Shown here one piece after another: positions 54,084 to 62,001 of a stretch of 64,000 nucleotides of DNA. A program made the position numbers and the translations under genes. The stretch is from positions 1-64,000 of the forward strand of contig NZ_BONI01000001.1 in NCBI RefSeq assembly GCF_016862635.1, in the 5' to 3' direction. The DNA is from Catellatospora coxensis (lineage in GTDB: Bacteria > Actinomycetota > Actinomycetes > Mycobacteriales > Micromonosporaceae). Position 1 is the stretch's first letter. Every line of letters starts with the position of its first letter. Under the pieces are notes generated by a model. The model was not told the DNA's origin and made no database searches. It worked only from the letters and a program-made list of their open reading frames with translations.

Positions 54084-54737
54084 TTACGTCCAGGCGGGGG
54101 AGGGGGGTCGGGACTGCTGGGCTTCGGTGGAGACCCGGGGGTCGCCCGAGTGCAGGCCGTGCCACCAGCGGCGGCCGTCGGCGGCGAACGAGGCCAGCGG
54201 TACGGGGGAGCCGTCGGCGCGCTCCACGGTCAGCCGCTGGAAGTGGATGTCGCCCTCGATGCAGTACTCCGTGTCGCCGCCCGGCTCCTCGCGGGCGCAC
54301 TCGCAGAACCAGTACATGCTGTGCGTGGCCGGGCCGGTGCCCGCCAGCATCAGGCTGGCCGTCGCGGGCCAGTCCCGGGTGAGCTCGGGGTCGTCGAGGA
54401 AGCGCCAGCCGTACATCGGGTCGGAGCGGCTGACCGAGGCGAGGAACGCGTCGGCGGCGTCGGCGTCGGCCAGCTCGATCGGGTGGCCGTAGTCGCGGCT
54501 CGCGGTCCGGGTGCGGTCCCGGCGCAGCAGCACCCGCATCAGGCTGACGCCGGTGAACACCAGGGCGCGGCGGGTGTCCGGGTCGATCGGTCCCTGCTCG
54601 GGCATGGCGAGCACGTGCAGCAGCAGGCGCACCGTGCGGGCGGGCCAGTTCACCCGCAAGCCGACCACATCGGACTCGTTGAGCGCCACGTTGCACCCGT
54701 CGAGCAGGGAACGATCCTCGAACATGATGACCATCAT
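54084..54737 (-). CDS. Conserved hypothetical protein
   Basis: The 217-residue protein has no family that I recognise. It reads MMVIMFEDRSLLDGCNVALN at the start, has VNWPARTVRLLLHVL, then RRALVFTGVSLMRVLLRRD and a C-terminal part with YWFCECAREEPGGDTEYC, three Cys that could bind metal. Start choice is uncertain: ATG 54737, 54734 or 54725. No signal or membrane segment. It stands alone between a family A repeat and the divergent VOC gene. Confidence 0.65.
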   Translation of the reverse strand: MMVIMFEDRSLLDGCNVALNESDVVGLRVNWPARTVRLLLHVLAMPEQGPIDPDTRRALVFTGVSLMRVLLRRDRTRTASRDYGHPIELADADAADAFLASVSRSDPMYGWRFLDDPELTRDWPATASLMLAGTGPATHSMYWFCECAREEPGGDTEYCIEGDIHFQRLTVERADGSPVPLASFAADGRRWWHGLHSGDPRVSTEAQQSRPPSPAWT

Positions 54738-54864
54738 CGCGGGTGATCGGCCCGTGCGCACCGCCCCGGCTGCCCGGATCGCCCGGCCGGTCAGCCGAAC
54801 GGGGCGATCCGGTCGGCACGCGCAGAGGTCGCCGTGAACCTCGGATGGACCTAAGGTGGCGGGC

Positions 54865-55623
54865 ATGCGAGTGAGGGGATACGCGCCCGCCACCCCGTGC
54901 TGGGCGGAGTACATGACCGCGGACCCGGCCGGTGCCGCGGCGTTCTACAGCGGGTTGTTCGGATGGACGCCGGGCGAGGTGTTCGCGCTCGACGGCCGGG
55001 CGGTCGCGGGCCTGCTGCCGGGCGAGCCCGGCCGGCCCGGGAGCTGGCTGTGCTACGTGTCGGCGGTGGCCGCCGAGGACGGCGTGGCGGCGGTGCTGGA
55101 CGCCGGCGGCTCGGTGCTGGTCCCGGCGCACGACCGCGGCCCGCGCGGACGCGCCGCCCTGGTCGCGGACTCCGCGGGAGCGGTGTTCGGGCTGTGGCAG
55201 CGCGGCACGTCCGGTGGCGCCGAGGCGGCCGCCGAGCCGGCCACGATGTGCTGGACCGAGGTCGTGACCTGGGACGAGGCCTCCGCGGTGGAGTTCTACG
55301 GCAGGGCGTTCCACTGGTCGGAGCGCAAGAGCGAGATCGCCGAGGGCGTCGACCACATCGAGTGGTTCGTCGACAGCCGTACGGTCGGCGGGCTGTCCGT
55401 GATGGACGAGCGCTACCCGGCCGGCACGCCCGCGCACTGGCGGGTCACCTTCGAGGTCGAGGACTGCGCCGCCACCATCGCGCGCTGCCTGGAGCTGGGC
55501 GGCGCGGTGCTGACCGGGCCGCTGGACCTGCCGGTGGGGCACTACGCGCTGCTGGCCGACGCGCAGGGCGGCACGTTCGGCGTGATCGAGCTGTCCGACG
55601 CGATCCTGGACACCCGGCTGTGA
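54865..55623 (+). CDS. Two-domain VOC (glyoxalase-like) protein
   Basis: The 252-residue protein contains two vicinal-oxygen-chelate modules: the first with CWAEYMTADPAGAAAFYSGL and WTPGEVFALD, the second with CWTEVVTWDEASAVEFYGRA and HWSERKSEIAEG. This doubled arrangement is typical of CFP30B-like actinobacterial proteins of unknown activity; His/Glu metal ligands are only partly preserved. ATG 54865 is preceded by AAGGTGG. It is followed by a 16-bp hairpin. Confidence 0.9.
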   Translation: MRVRGYAPATPCWAEYMTADPAGAAAFYSGLFGWTPGEVFALDGRAVAGLLPGEPGRPGSWLCYVSAVAAEDGVAAVLDAGGSVLVPAHDRGPRGRAALVADSAGAVFGLWQRGTSGGAEAAAEPATMCWTEVVTWDEASAVEFYGRAFHWSERKSEIAEGVDHIEWFVDSRTVGGLSVMDERYPAGTPAHWRVTFEVEDCAATIARCLELGGAVLTGPLDLPVGHYALLADAQGGTFGVIELSDAILDTRL

Positions 55624-55662
55624 CCGGGCAGTCAGAGATTCGGCGGTCCGAGATGTGGAGGT

Positions 55663-55700
55663 GACCTGGGTGCGCCCCGCGGCGGGGGCGCACCCAGGTC
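55663..55700. terminator. 16-bp bidirectional terminator
   Basis: Arms 55663-55678 and 55685-55700 pair perfectly over 16 bp with the loop GCGGCG, between convergent VOC and C39-like genes. Confidence 0.88.
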
Positions 55701-55706
55701 GCCAGG

Positions 55707-57044
55707 TCACCAGTTCGTGGAGCCCGCGACCGTCGGCCACGGCTTCCACCACGGCTTGATCAGGTAGGCGATGCCGCCCGAGCCGGAGGCCACCGTGCCG
55801 TTCGCGCGGTAGCGCTTGGTCCGCAGCCAGATCTGCTCGAACTGTTCACGCGGGTAGATGTTGCGCACCACGTCGTTGCTCGACGACGCCGGGTCGTTGA
55901 CGATCACGTCGCCGTCGGCGGTGAAGCCGACGATGACGAACAGGTGCCCGGAGGTGCCGTAGCCGGCCCCGTCCAGCTCCTCGGACAGGAACGACTGGCT
56001 GGTGATCACCGGGATGCCGGCCTTGATGAAACGCTCCGCCTCGTCGAGCGAGTGCAGCCGGGTGACCTTGGCGTCCAGGCCCGGGAACGACGCGGCGTAC
56101 GCGGTGTTGAACGGCCAGTTGCCCGCGCCCTGGTACGCGTAGTCGTACGTCATCCGGGCCGCGTGGTCGACCTGCGGGTCGGCGTACGACGGGTCGACCC
56201 AGGCGGTGTCCTCGGCCGACGGGCCGCGGCCGTAGTACTCCAGGACCATCGTGGTGGAGGTGGGCGAGCACCAGGCCTCGCCGCCGCCGTCGTACTCCGG
56301 GTACTCCCCGATGTGGATGTTCTGCGAGCGGCGCGGCACGGCCAGCTCGGTGCCCCAGGCGATGCCGCCCGCGCTCGGGGTGACGGTGAACCGGTCCGGC
56401 ACGTTCGAGCTCATCGCGCCGAGCATCCACACCCGCGGCGAGCGCCACTGGTCCGGCGCCCGGTACAGGGTCAGGCGCAGCTGGTACGCATGCAGCAGCA
56501 CGCCGTTGGCGGCGTCGTCGATGGAGAAGGTGTCGGTCCAGATCGTCGACCAGGGGTCGCCCTGCCGGTTGACCGTGGTGCGCTTGATGTCGCCGTCCCC
56601 GGACGCCCAGCGGCCCATCGTGTACCAGGGGGTCTGCCCGCCGGTGTTGTAGGTGCCCTGCATCTCGATCTGGATCCAGGTGCCCGCCGGGGTGTCGGCG
56701 TTCCAGGAGGCGACCAGCTCGGTGGCGTCGAAGCCGACCTCGGTCACCGGGGAGGTCCAGGTGCTGTAGTCGTAGCTCTTGGTGACGCTGGTGTACGGGT
56801 CGGTGTACTCGGTGGTGCCGGCCGGCCGCAGCATGGTGATGCCGGTGCGGATGCCGGGCAGGGCGAGGGTGCCCTGGTGGGTGCCCTGCCGCCACTCGGT
56901 GAAGCGGGACCACTCCTGGAACGTGATCTGCTCGTCGTGCGTGGGCGGCGCGGCTGCGGCGGGCGCGCCGGCGGCGGACAGCGCCGCGAGGCTGAGCGCG
57001 GTGAGGCCGGCGACGACGGCCGCCCGCAGGCGTGATCTGGCCAT
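55707..57044 (-). CDS. Secreted C39-like cysteine peptidase
   Basis: The 445-residue protein has a signal peptide ending APAAAA (about residue 33), a beta-rich N-terminal domain (about 40-230) and a C39-like peptidase domain with Cys259 in GEAWCSPTSTTMVLEYYG, His367 in SGHLFVIVGF and Asp384 in VNDPAS, in the order expected for the papain-like triad. Substrates are unknown; family members are widespread secreted actinobacterial proteins. ATG 57044 has CGGAG seven bases upstream. Convergent with the VOC gene. Confidence 0.88.
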   Translation of the reverse strand: MARSRLRAAVVAGLTALSLAALSAAGAPAAAAPPTHDEQITFQEWSRFTEWRQGTHQGTLALPGIRTGITMLRPAGTTEYTDPYTSVTKSYDYSTWTSPVTEVGFDATELVASWNADTPAGTWIQIEMQGTYNTGGQTPWYTMGRWASGDGDIKRTTVNRQGDPWSTIWTDTFSIDDAANGVLLHAYQLRLTLYRAPDQWRSPRVWMLGAMSSNVPDRFTVTPSAGGIAWGTELAVPRRSQNIHIGEYPEYDGGGEAWCSPTSTTMVLEYYGRGPSAEDTAWVDPSYADPQVDHAARMTYDYAYQGAGNWPFNTAYAASFPGLDAKVTRLHSLDEAERFIKAGIPVITSQSFLSEELDGAGYGTSGHLFVIVGFTADGDVIVNDPASSSNDVVRNIYPREQFEQIWLRTKRYRANGTVASGSGGIAYLIKPWWKPWPTVAGSTNW

Positions 57045-57169
57045 GGGTACTCCGCGGAAGTGATGGGTGGACATTCACCCGCCACTATCGCCGTTGAAGT
57101 TAACTTTCGCCAGACCCTAGTTGTCCCGAAGATTTCTTCATCCGGCCCCGGCGGCCGGCGAGAAGAAGC

Positions 57170-57898
57170 TCAGGCGGCCACATTGGCCACCGACGGCTCC
57201 GGCACCTCGTCCTGCTGCTGCCGGCTGCCCGCCTTCTTCTTGCGCCGGCGCAGCAGCCAGCTCACCACGCCGACGAGGCTGGTGACCACGGCCGACCAGG
57301 TGCCCCAGTGGGTGACGAGCTGCCACAGGGTGTACGACATGGTCCGGCGCACCTGCACCGACAGCGCCACCTCGTGCGTGATGGTGTGCCCGTTGCTGAG
57401 CGGCACCTCCAGATAGGCGGTGAGCAGCAGGTCGTCGGTCGGGTGTTTGGGGTGCACCAGCCAGGTCCACAGCATCTGCACGTCGCTGCCGGTGGTGGCG
57501 TTCACCGACTCCGACGGCGTGATCTCCACGTCCTCGGCGTTGCCGCGCAGCGTGGCCTTGACCGTCGGACCGACCTCCACCGGCCCGGCGGCCGTGGTCC
57601 GGGTGTCCTTCAGCATCGTGTTGATCTTCTGGGTCAGCTTCTCGCCCTCGCCGACCGCGAGCCCGATCCGCTGCGTCTGCTCGACGTCGAGCACGGCGGG
57701 CGACTGCCAGTAGGCCTGCCGCGTGACCAGCTCACGGGCTGCCGTGTCGATGTCCTTGAAGGTCCCCGTGCCGGGTGCGACCTGGCTGGGAGAGGGCTGC
57801 TGCTGGGAGTCGCCGTTCCGCTCGGCCCCGCAGCCGGCCAGTACGGCCATGGCGGCCACGGTGGCCACGGCCAGCAGCGCTCGCGTTCCGATGTGCAT
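57170..57898 (-). CDS. Membrane-anchored lipoprotein of unknown function
   Basis: The 242-residue protein has a lipobox AVLAGC (Cys near 23), an extracellular domain with DIDTAARELVTRQAYWQSP and TPSESVNATTGSDVQ, and near the C-terminus a helix (WGTWSAVVTSLVGVVSWLL) followed by RRRKKK and a Gln/Pro tail. Both a lipid anchor and a helix would hold it in the membrane. ATG 57898 follows GGGAGGAG. It is 125 bp upstream of the C39-like gene on the same strand. Family not recognised. Confidence 0.7.
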   Translation of the reverse strand: MHIGTRALLAVATVAAMAVLAGCGAERNGDSQQQPSPSQVAPGTGTFKDIDTAARELVTRQAYWQSPAVLDVEQTQRIGLAVGEGEKLTQKINTMLKDTRTTAAGPVEVGPTVKATLRGNAEDVEITPSESVNATTGSDVQMLWTWLVHPKHPTDDLLLTAYLEVPLSNGHTITHEVALSVQVRRTMSYTLWQLVTHWGTWSAVVTSLVGVVSWLLRRRKKKAGSRQQQDEVPEPSVANVAA

Positions 57899-57964
57899 GG
57901 TGACGGCTCCTCCCCGATGAAATCCCGTCACATCATGGCACCCGTCGATAACGCGGAGGTCACC

Positions 57965-58717
57965 TCAAGGCCGCTGCTCGCGCAAGCTCGACCGCAGCTG
58001 CTCGATGCTCTCCTCGGCCAGGCCGGCCCCGGTGAGGTAGGCCCGCACCGAACCGTGCCGCTCGCGCAACTGCGCCAGGAAGGTGCGCATCACCTCGGCC
58101 GGAGTGCTCGCCAGGTAGGGCTGCAGCGGGCCCTTGTCCGGCCGGTTCCGGCGCTGCCAGGCCAGGTAGCGCGCCATGCCCTGCTCGGTCAGCTCGTAGT
58201 CGGCGGCGATGTCCGCATCGGACACCCCGACCAGCTCCAGCACCAGCGCGACCACCACACCGGTGCGGTCCCGCCCGCCCCAGCAGTGCACCACCGTCGG
58301 ACCCTGGCCGGCGGCGATCAGCTCGATGGCGCGGGCGATGTCGGCCGCCGCGTGCTCGGCCGTCTCGTGATAACGCGCCAGCAGGAACGCGACCACCCCC
58401 GCCTCCGCGGAGTAGTCCTCCGCCCGCCACACCGGGTTGTTCAGCGGCACGTTGTGCCAGTCCTCGCAACACCAGGCCGGGGCGCGGCCGAAGCGCTCCA
58501 GCTCCACCGGGTGCCGCAGGTCGATCACGGTACGCACGCCGAACCGCGCGAACCGCTCGCGGTCGGCCTCGCCCAGCGCGGTCAGGGTGTCCGAGCGGAA
58601 CAGCACACCCCGGCGCACCTCGGCCCCGTGCGTGGTGGCCAGCCCGCCCACGTCCCGGAAGTTGAACAGCGGACTCTCGAAGTCCACCAGCCGCGAGTAC
58701 TCCGCCTGTTCGCTCAC
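57965..58717 (-). CDS. Tyrosine/serine phosphatase, second of a tandem pair
   Basis: The 250-residue protein has the cysteine-phosphatase P-loop HCWGGRDRTG with catalytic Cys145 and Arg151, and the family's N-terminal FNFRDVGGLAT motif. It resembles PtpB-type phosphatases of mycobacteria acting on phosphotyrosine or phosphoinositides. The GTG start at 58717 overlaps the upstream paralogue's stop (GTGA). The two proteins share the same plan throughout, so they arose by tandem duplication. Substrates unknown. Confidence 0.9.
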   Translation of the reverse strand: MSEQAEYSRLVDFESPLFNFRDVGGLATTHGAEVRRGVLFRSDTLTALGEADRERFARFGVRTVIDLRHPVELERFGRAPAWCCEDWHNVPLNNPVWRAEDYSAEAGVVAFLLARYHETAEHAAADIARAIELIAAGQGPTVVHCWGGRDRTGVVVALVLELVGVSDADIAADYELTEQGMARYLAWQRRNRPDKGPLQPYLASTPAEVMRTFLAQLRERHGSVRAYLTGAGLAEESIEQLRSSLREQRP

Positions 58718-59463
58718 GCTTCGAGCATCCGTTCGCGCAGGCGCTGCACCCGGTCGCGGTGCAGGCCCGCGCCGACCAGGTATTCGGTCACCGAACCGTG
58801 GCGGTAGCGCAGCCCGTGCAGCGTCATCAGCATGGCCTCGGCCGGGGTGTACGTGAAGAACGGCGGCGTGGTCGCGTGGTCCTCGTTCGGGAAGGCCGAG
58901 CGCACCCACTGGGTGAACATCGGCGCGCTGCGCTCGGTCAGCGCGTAGTCGGCCGCGATCTGGTCGTCGGGCACGCCGAGCAGGTCCAGGGCCAGCGCGA
59001 CGATCAGGCCGGTGCGGTCCTTGCCGGCCACGCAGTGCACCACGGTCGGGCCGTGCTGCTCGTCGGTGAGCATGCCCACCACCCGGGCGATGTCGGCCCT
59101 GCCGTGGTGGGCCAGCTCCAGGTAACGCTCGGAAAGCCAGCGCGCGACGCCGATCTCCGTGGTGTAGGTCGAGTGGTCCCAGAGCGGGTGCTCCAGGTGG
59201 TTGTGCCGCCACACCACCTGCGTCCACTCCGGCACCCGGCCCATCGAGGCGACCTCGGCGGGCCGGCGCAGGTCGATCACGGTGCGGACGCCGAGCGCCG
59301 TGAACGCGTCGCGGTCCTCGGCGCCCAGTCTGCTGAGCGTGTCCGACCGGTACACCGTGCGGCGGCGTACGGTGCGGCCGTCGGCGGTGGTCAGCCCACC
59401 GAGGTCACGGAAGTTGAAGACGGCGGCGAACGCGATGCTGCGCTCAACGGGCGTGGTGGTCAC
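58714..59463 (-). CDS. Tyrosine/serine phosphatase, first of a tandem pair
   Basis: The 249-residue protein has FNFRDLGGLTTADGR at residues 17-31 and the P-loop HCVAGKDRTG with Cys144 and Arg150. Lys in position of the P-loop (GKDR) is typical of PtpB-like enzymes with activity on phospholipids as well as proteins. GTG 59463 fits the family length; a GTG at 59514 is possible. Co-transcribed with its paralogue by a GTGA overlap. Confidence 0.9.
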   Translation of the reverse strand: MTTTPVERSIAFAAVFNFRDLGGLTTADGRTVRRRTVYRSDTLSRLGAEDRDAFTALGVRTVIDLRRPAEVASMGRVPEWTQVVWRHNHLEHPLWDHSTYTTEIGVARWLSERYLELAHHGRADIARVVGMLTDEQHGPTVVHCVAGKDRTGLIVALALDLLGVPDDQIAADYALTERSAPMFTQWVRSAFPNEDHATTPPFFTYTPAEAMLMTLHGLRYRHGSVTEYLVGAGLHRDRVQRLRERMLEA

Positions 59464-59526
59464 CCCGATACCGTAATCAAGGTCACGTGGCCGGGTGTAG
59501 GCCGACCGCGTCACATCCCGGGCGTG

Positions 59527-60315
59527 TCAGCCGAGTTGCACGGAACGTTTGGCCAGGCCCATCCAGAAGCCGTCGATCACGGTGCGCTGCGAGGCCAGGT
59601 CGTCCTCGCCGGCCCCGAGGGTGACGAACAGCGGTGCGAAGTGCTCGGTGCGCGGGTGCGCCATAGCGCCCGACGGGGCCTTGTGCAGGAAGTCGAGCAG
59701 CCCGTCGACGTCACCGGCGTCCAGCGCCTGCCGGCCCCAGTCGTCGAACTCGGCCGACCAGCCCTGCACCGGCGCGTCGAAGCCCAGGTGCAGGTACGGC
59801 ATCGCGGCGCGCAGGTTGTGGGTGAAGAAACCCGAGCCGATGATGAGCACGCCCTCGTCGCGCAGCGGCGCGAGCCTGCGGCCGATCTCCAGCAGGCGCT
59901 GCGGGTCCAGGGTCGGCATGGAGATCTGCAGGACCGGGACGTCGGCCTCGGGGAACATCTCGACCAGCGGCACGTACGCGCCGTGGTCCAGGCCCCGGTC
60001 CGGCACGTCGGCCACCGGCGTCTGCGGTCCGCGCAGCAGCGCCCGCACCTTCGCGGCCAGCTCGGGCGCGCCCGGCGCCGGGTACTTCACCTCGTAGTAG
60101 TGCTGCGCGAAGCCGCCGAAGTCGTAGTAGAGCGGGACCGTGGTGGTCGCGCCGACGGCCAGCGGGGCGTTCTCCCAGTGCGCGGAGACGACCAGGATCG
60201 CGGTGGGGCGGGGCAGGCCGCTCGACCAGTCCGCCAGCTGCCGGGTCCACAGCGGGTCGTCGGCCAGCGGAGGAGCGCCATGGCTGAGGTAGAGCGTGGG
60301 CATGCGGGTGCTCAT
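59527..60315 (-). CDS. DODA-type extradiol aromatic ring-opening dioxygenase
   Basis: The 262-residue protein belongs to the LigB/DODA (YgiD) family, which cleaves catechols with a non-haem metal. LYLSHGAPPLADD holds the first His ligand, HWENAP the second (SAHWE), FFTHNL and the C-terminal EHFAPLFVTLGAG the others. Substrate unknown; the E. coli homologue acts on L-DOPA. ATG 60315. The gene lies between the phosphatase pair and ahpCD on the minus strand, but a terminator stands before it. Confidence 0.9.
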   Translation of the reverse strand: MSTRMPTLYLSHGAPPLADDPLWTRQLADWSSGLPRPTAILVVSAHWENAPLAVGATTTVPLYYDFGGFAQHYYEVKYPAPGAPELAAKVRALLRGPQTPVADVPDRGLDHGAYVPLVEMFPEADVPVLQISMPTLDPQRLLEIGRRLAPLRDEGVLIIGSGFFTHNLRAAMPYLHLGFDAPVQGWSAEFDDWGRQALDAGDVDGLLDFLHKAPSGAMAHPRTEHFAPLFVTLGAGEDDLASQRTVIDGFWMGLAKRSVQLG

Positions 60316-60379
60316 ACCGACCAGAATACTTGACCATTCAACTAACGTCGAGTGGCCGCCCTCACCCTGACATGCGGAA

Positions 60380-60407
60380 AGCCCGGCGGGACGTCTCCCG
60401 CCGGGCT
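60380..60407. terminator. 12-bp terminator upstream of the dioxygenase gene
   Basis: Arms 60380-60391 and 60396-60407 pair perfectly around a four-base loop, ending ahpD transcription before the dioxygenase gene. Confidence 0.75.
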
Positions 60408-60441
60408 CCCTTCCGGGTAAAGCCTCGGCCGGCCCCCGGCC

Positions 60442-60504
60442 GCAACTCTTGAAGAGTTGCGGCGTCAGGGGCCGTCGGAAGGCGCGACTCTTCAAGAGTT
60501 GCGC
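60442..60504. repeat. Family C double palindrome
   Basis: Two palindromes, 60442-60462 (CGCAACTCTT-G-AAGAGTTGCG) and about 60485-60504, carry the AAGAGTTGC core also seen at 7-25, 6612-6674 and 23324-23373. They can pair with each other as well as internally. They lie just past the ahpD stop. Confidence 0.8.
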
Positions 60505-60514
60505 CAGGTGGTCG

Positions 60515-61048
60515 TCAGGCCGCGAGGGCGGCCTCGGCGTCGAGGGTGACGGCGGCGGCGTGGATGACCGCGGCGATGCGCAGGGCCTCGTGCACGGCCT
60601 CGCGGCCGACGCCGGTGCCGATCAGCGTCTTCTCGTGCGACTCCAGGCAGACGCCGCAGCCGGTGATGGCCGAGACGGCCAGGCTCCACAGCTCGAAGTC
60701 GGCCTTGTCGACACCCGGGTTGCCGATGATCTGCATGCGCAGCCGGGCCGGCAGCGACTGGTACGCGTCGTCGCCGATCAGGTGCTTGGACCGGTAGTAC
60801 ACGTTGTTCATCGCCATGATCGACGCCGCGCCCTTGGCCGCCTCGATCGCCTCGGGCTTGAGGTGATCGGCCGCCTCGGCTGCGATCTCCCGCAGCACGA
60901 ACCCGTTGCGAGCGGCGAACGCGCAGGCCAGAGCGGTGCCCCAGAGCTGCTGCGCGGTCAGCGGCGAGGTGCCCAGCACGGCGCCGAGGTTGAGCTTGGT
61001 GTCCCGGGCGTACGCCGGCAGCGCCGCCTTGATCGCCTCGATGCCCAT
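60515..61048 (-). CDS. ahpD: Alkyl hydroperoxide reductase AhpD
   Basis: The 177-residue protein supplies electrons to AhpC. The redox pair Cys131 and Cys134 with His138 stands in ITGCGVCLESHEKTL, as in mycobacterial AhpD. The second CxxC-free half is normal. ATG 61048 shares one base with the ahpC stop (TGATG), so the two are coupled. A terminator and a family C repeat follow. Confidence 0.95.
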   Translation of the reverse strand: MGIEAIKAALPAYARDTKLNLGAVLGTSPLTAQQLWGTALACAFAARNGFVLREIAAEAADHLKPEAIEAAKGAASIMAMNNVYYRSKHLIGDDAYQSLPARLRMQIIGNPGVDKADFELWSLAVSAITGCGVCLESHEKTLIGTGVGREAVHEALRIAAVIHAAAVTLDAEAALAA

Positions 61049-61602
61049 CAGGCCGCGGCCAGCAGCTTGCCGGCGTCGAGGGTCTCGCCGCCCTTGTTCC
61101 AGTTGCACGGGCACAGCTCGTCGGTCTGCAGGGCGTCGAGCACCCGCAGCACCTCGGCGACGTTGCGGCCGACCGAGCCGGCGGTGACCATCACGAACTG
61201 GATCTCATTGTTCGGGTCCACGATGAACGTCGCGCGCTGCGGCACGCCGTCCTCGCCCAGCACGCCCGCCGCCTCGGTCAGCTCGCGCTTGACGTCGGCC
61301 AGCATCGGGAAGGGCAGCTCGCGCAGGTCGGGGTGGTTCTTGCGCCAGGCGTGGTGCACGAACTCGTTGTCGACCGACCAGCCCAGCACCTGCGCGTCCC
61401 GGTCGGCGAACTCGCCGTTGAGCCGGCCGAACTCGGCGATCTCGGTGGGACATACGAAAGTGAAGTCCTTGGGCCAGGAGAACAGCACCCGCCACTTGCC
61501 CTCGTAGGTCTTGTTGGTGATCGTCTCGAACGCCTTGTCGGCGTCCAGCGAGACGCAGGCCGTGAGTTCGTAGGCGGGGAAGTGATCGCCGACGGTGAGC
61601 AA
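61048..61602 (-). CDS. ahpC: Alkyl hydroperoxide reductase AhpC (peroxiredoxin)
   Basis: The 184-residue typical two-Cys peroxiredoxin has the peroxidatic Cys51 in DFTFVCPTEIAEF and C-terminal Cys164/Cys166 in DELCPCNWNKGG. The TTG start at 61602 is chosen because AGGAGG stands seven bases before it and the family begins LTVGD; in-frame upstream codons are without support. First gene of ahpC-ahpD. A palindrome in the leader may bind a peroxide-responsive regulator. Confidence 0.95.
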   Translation of the reverse strand: MLTVGDHFPAYELTACVSLDADKAFETITNKTYEGKWRVLFSWPKDFTFVCPTEIAEFGRLNGEFADRDAQVLGWSVDNEFVHHAWRKNHPDLRELPFPMLADVKRELTEAAGVLGEDGVPQRATFIVDPNNEIQFVMVTAGSVGRNVAEVLRVLDALQTDELCPCNWNKGGETLDAGKLLAAA

Positions 61603-61627
61603 AGCAGGTACCTCCTGAACGGTCTTT

Positions 61628-61644
61628 CTTGAGCCGTTCAAGAT
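61628..61644. promoter_or_regulatory. Candidate ahpC operator
   Basis: TCTTGA-N5-TCAAGA, a 17-bp palindrome, lies 26 bases upstream of the ahpC start. An overlapping stem pairs TGAACGG (61616) with CCGTTCA (61634). A peroxide regulator such as OxyR is a reasonable guess only. Confidence 0.45.
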
Positions 61645-61825
61645 TAGGCAGGGCGTGACGACGCGGCGATTACCGGATAATGACATTGTGGCGACCGACA
61701 CGGGGCCGTCCCGGTGCACCGCGGCGCAGGTCATCGACGTGATCCAGTGCCCGGAGCGCGACACGGCATCTCGAAATGCGGGAGCCTGCTGGTCTGAGGG
61801 CCGCAGAAGTGGGACGCTACCGAGC

Positions 61826-61858
61826 GTGATCCGCCTCGTACTGATTATTGGCACCTAG
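61826..61858 (+). CDS. cimA leader peptide
   Basis: A ten-codon reading frame, M-I-R-L-V-L-I-I-G-T then TAG, has six branched-chain codons (three Ile, two Leu, one Val). It stands 144 bases before cimA and 45 bases ahead of a terminator hairpin. Such leader peptides control branched-chain biosynthesis genes by ribosome-mediated attenuation. GTG start; the ribosome site is weak (AAGTGGG, about 12 bases upstream). Confidence 0.75.
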   Translation: MIRLVLIIGT

Positions 61859-61871
61859 CGCGCCGGCCGCA

Positions 61872-61935
61872 CCTGGGCAACCAGGCCCCTCGCCGACGCG
61901 CAGACCTCCCGCGACCGCGGGGGGTCTTTTGTTTT
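61872..61935 (+). promoter_or_regulatory. Transcription attenuator of cimA
   Basis: A small stem CCTGG-GCAA-CCAGG (61872-61885, GNRA loop) is followed by a terminator stem 61903-61913 with 61916-61926 and the T-rich run TTTTGTTTT (61927-61935). Together with the leader peptide this is the layout of a branched-chain amino acid attenuator. The exact antiterminator pairing was not resolved by eye. Confidence 0.72.
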
Positions 61936-62001
61936 GCAGCTCCTTCCCGGTTTCACGGTCGGCGCCCCGCAGGCGGGCGCCCGCACAGGAGGTCACACGA
62001 C

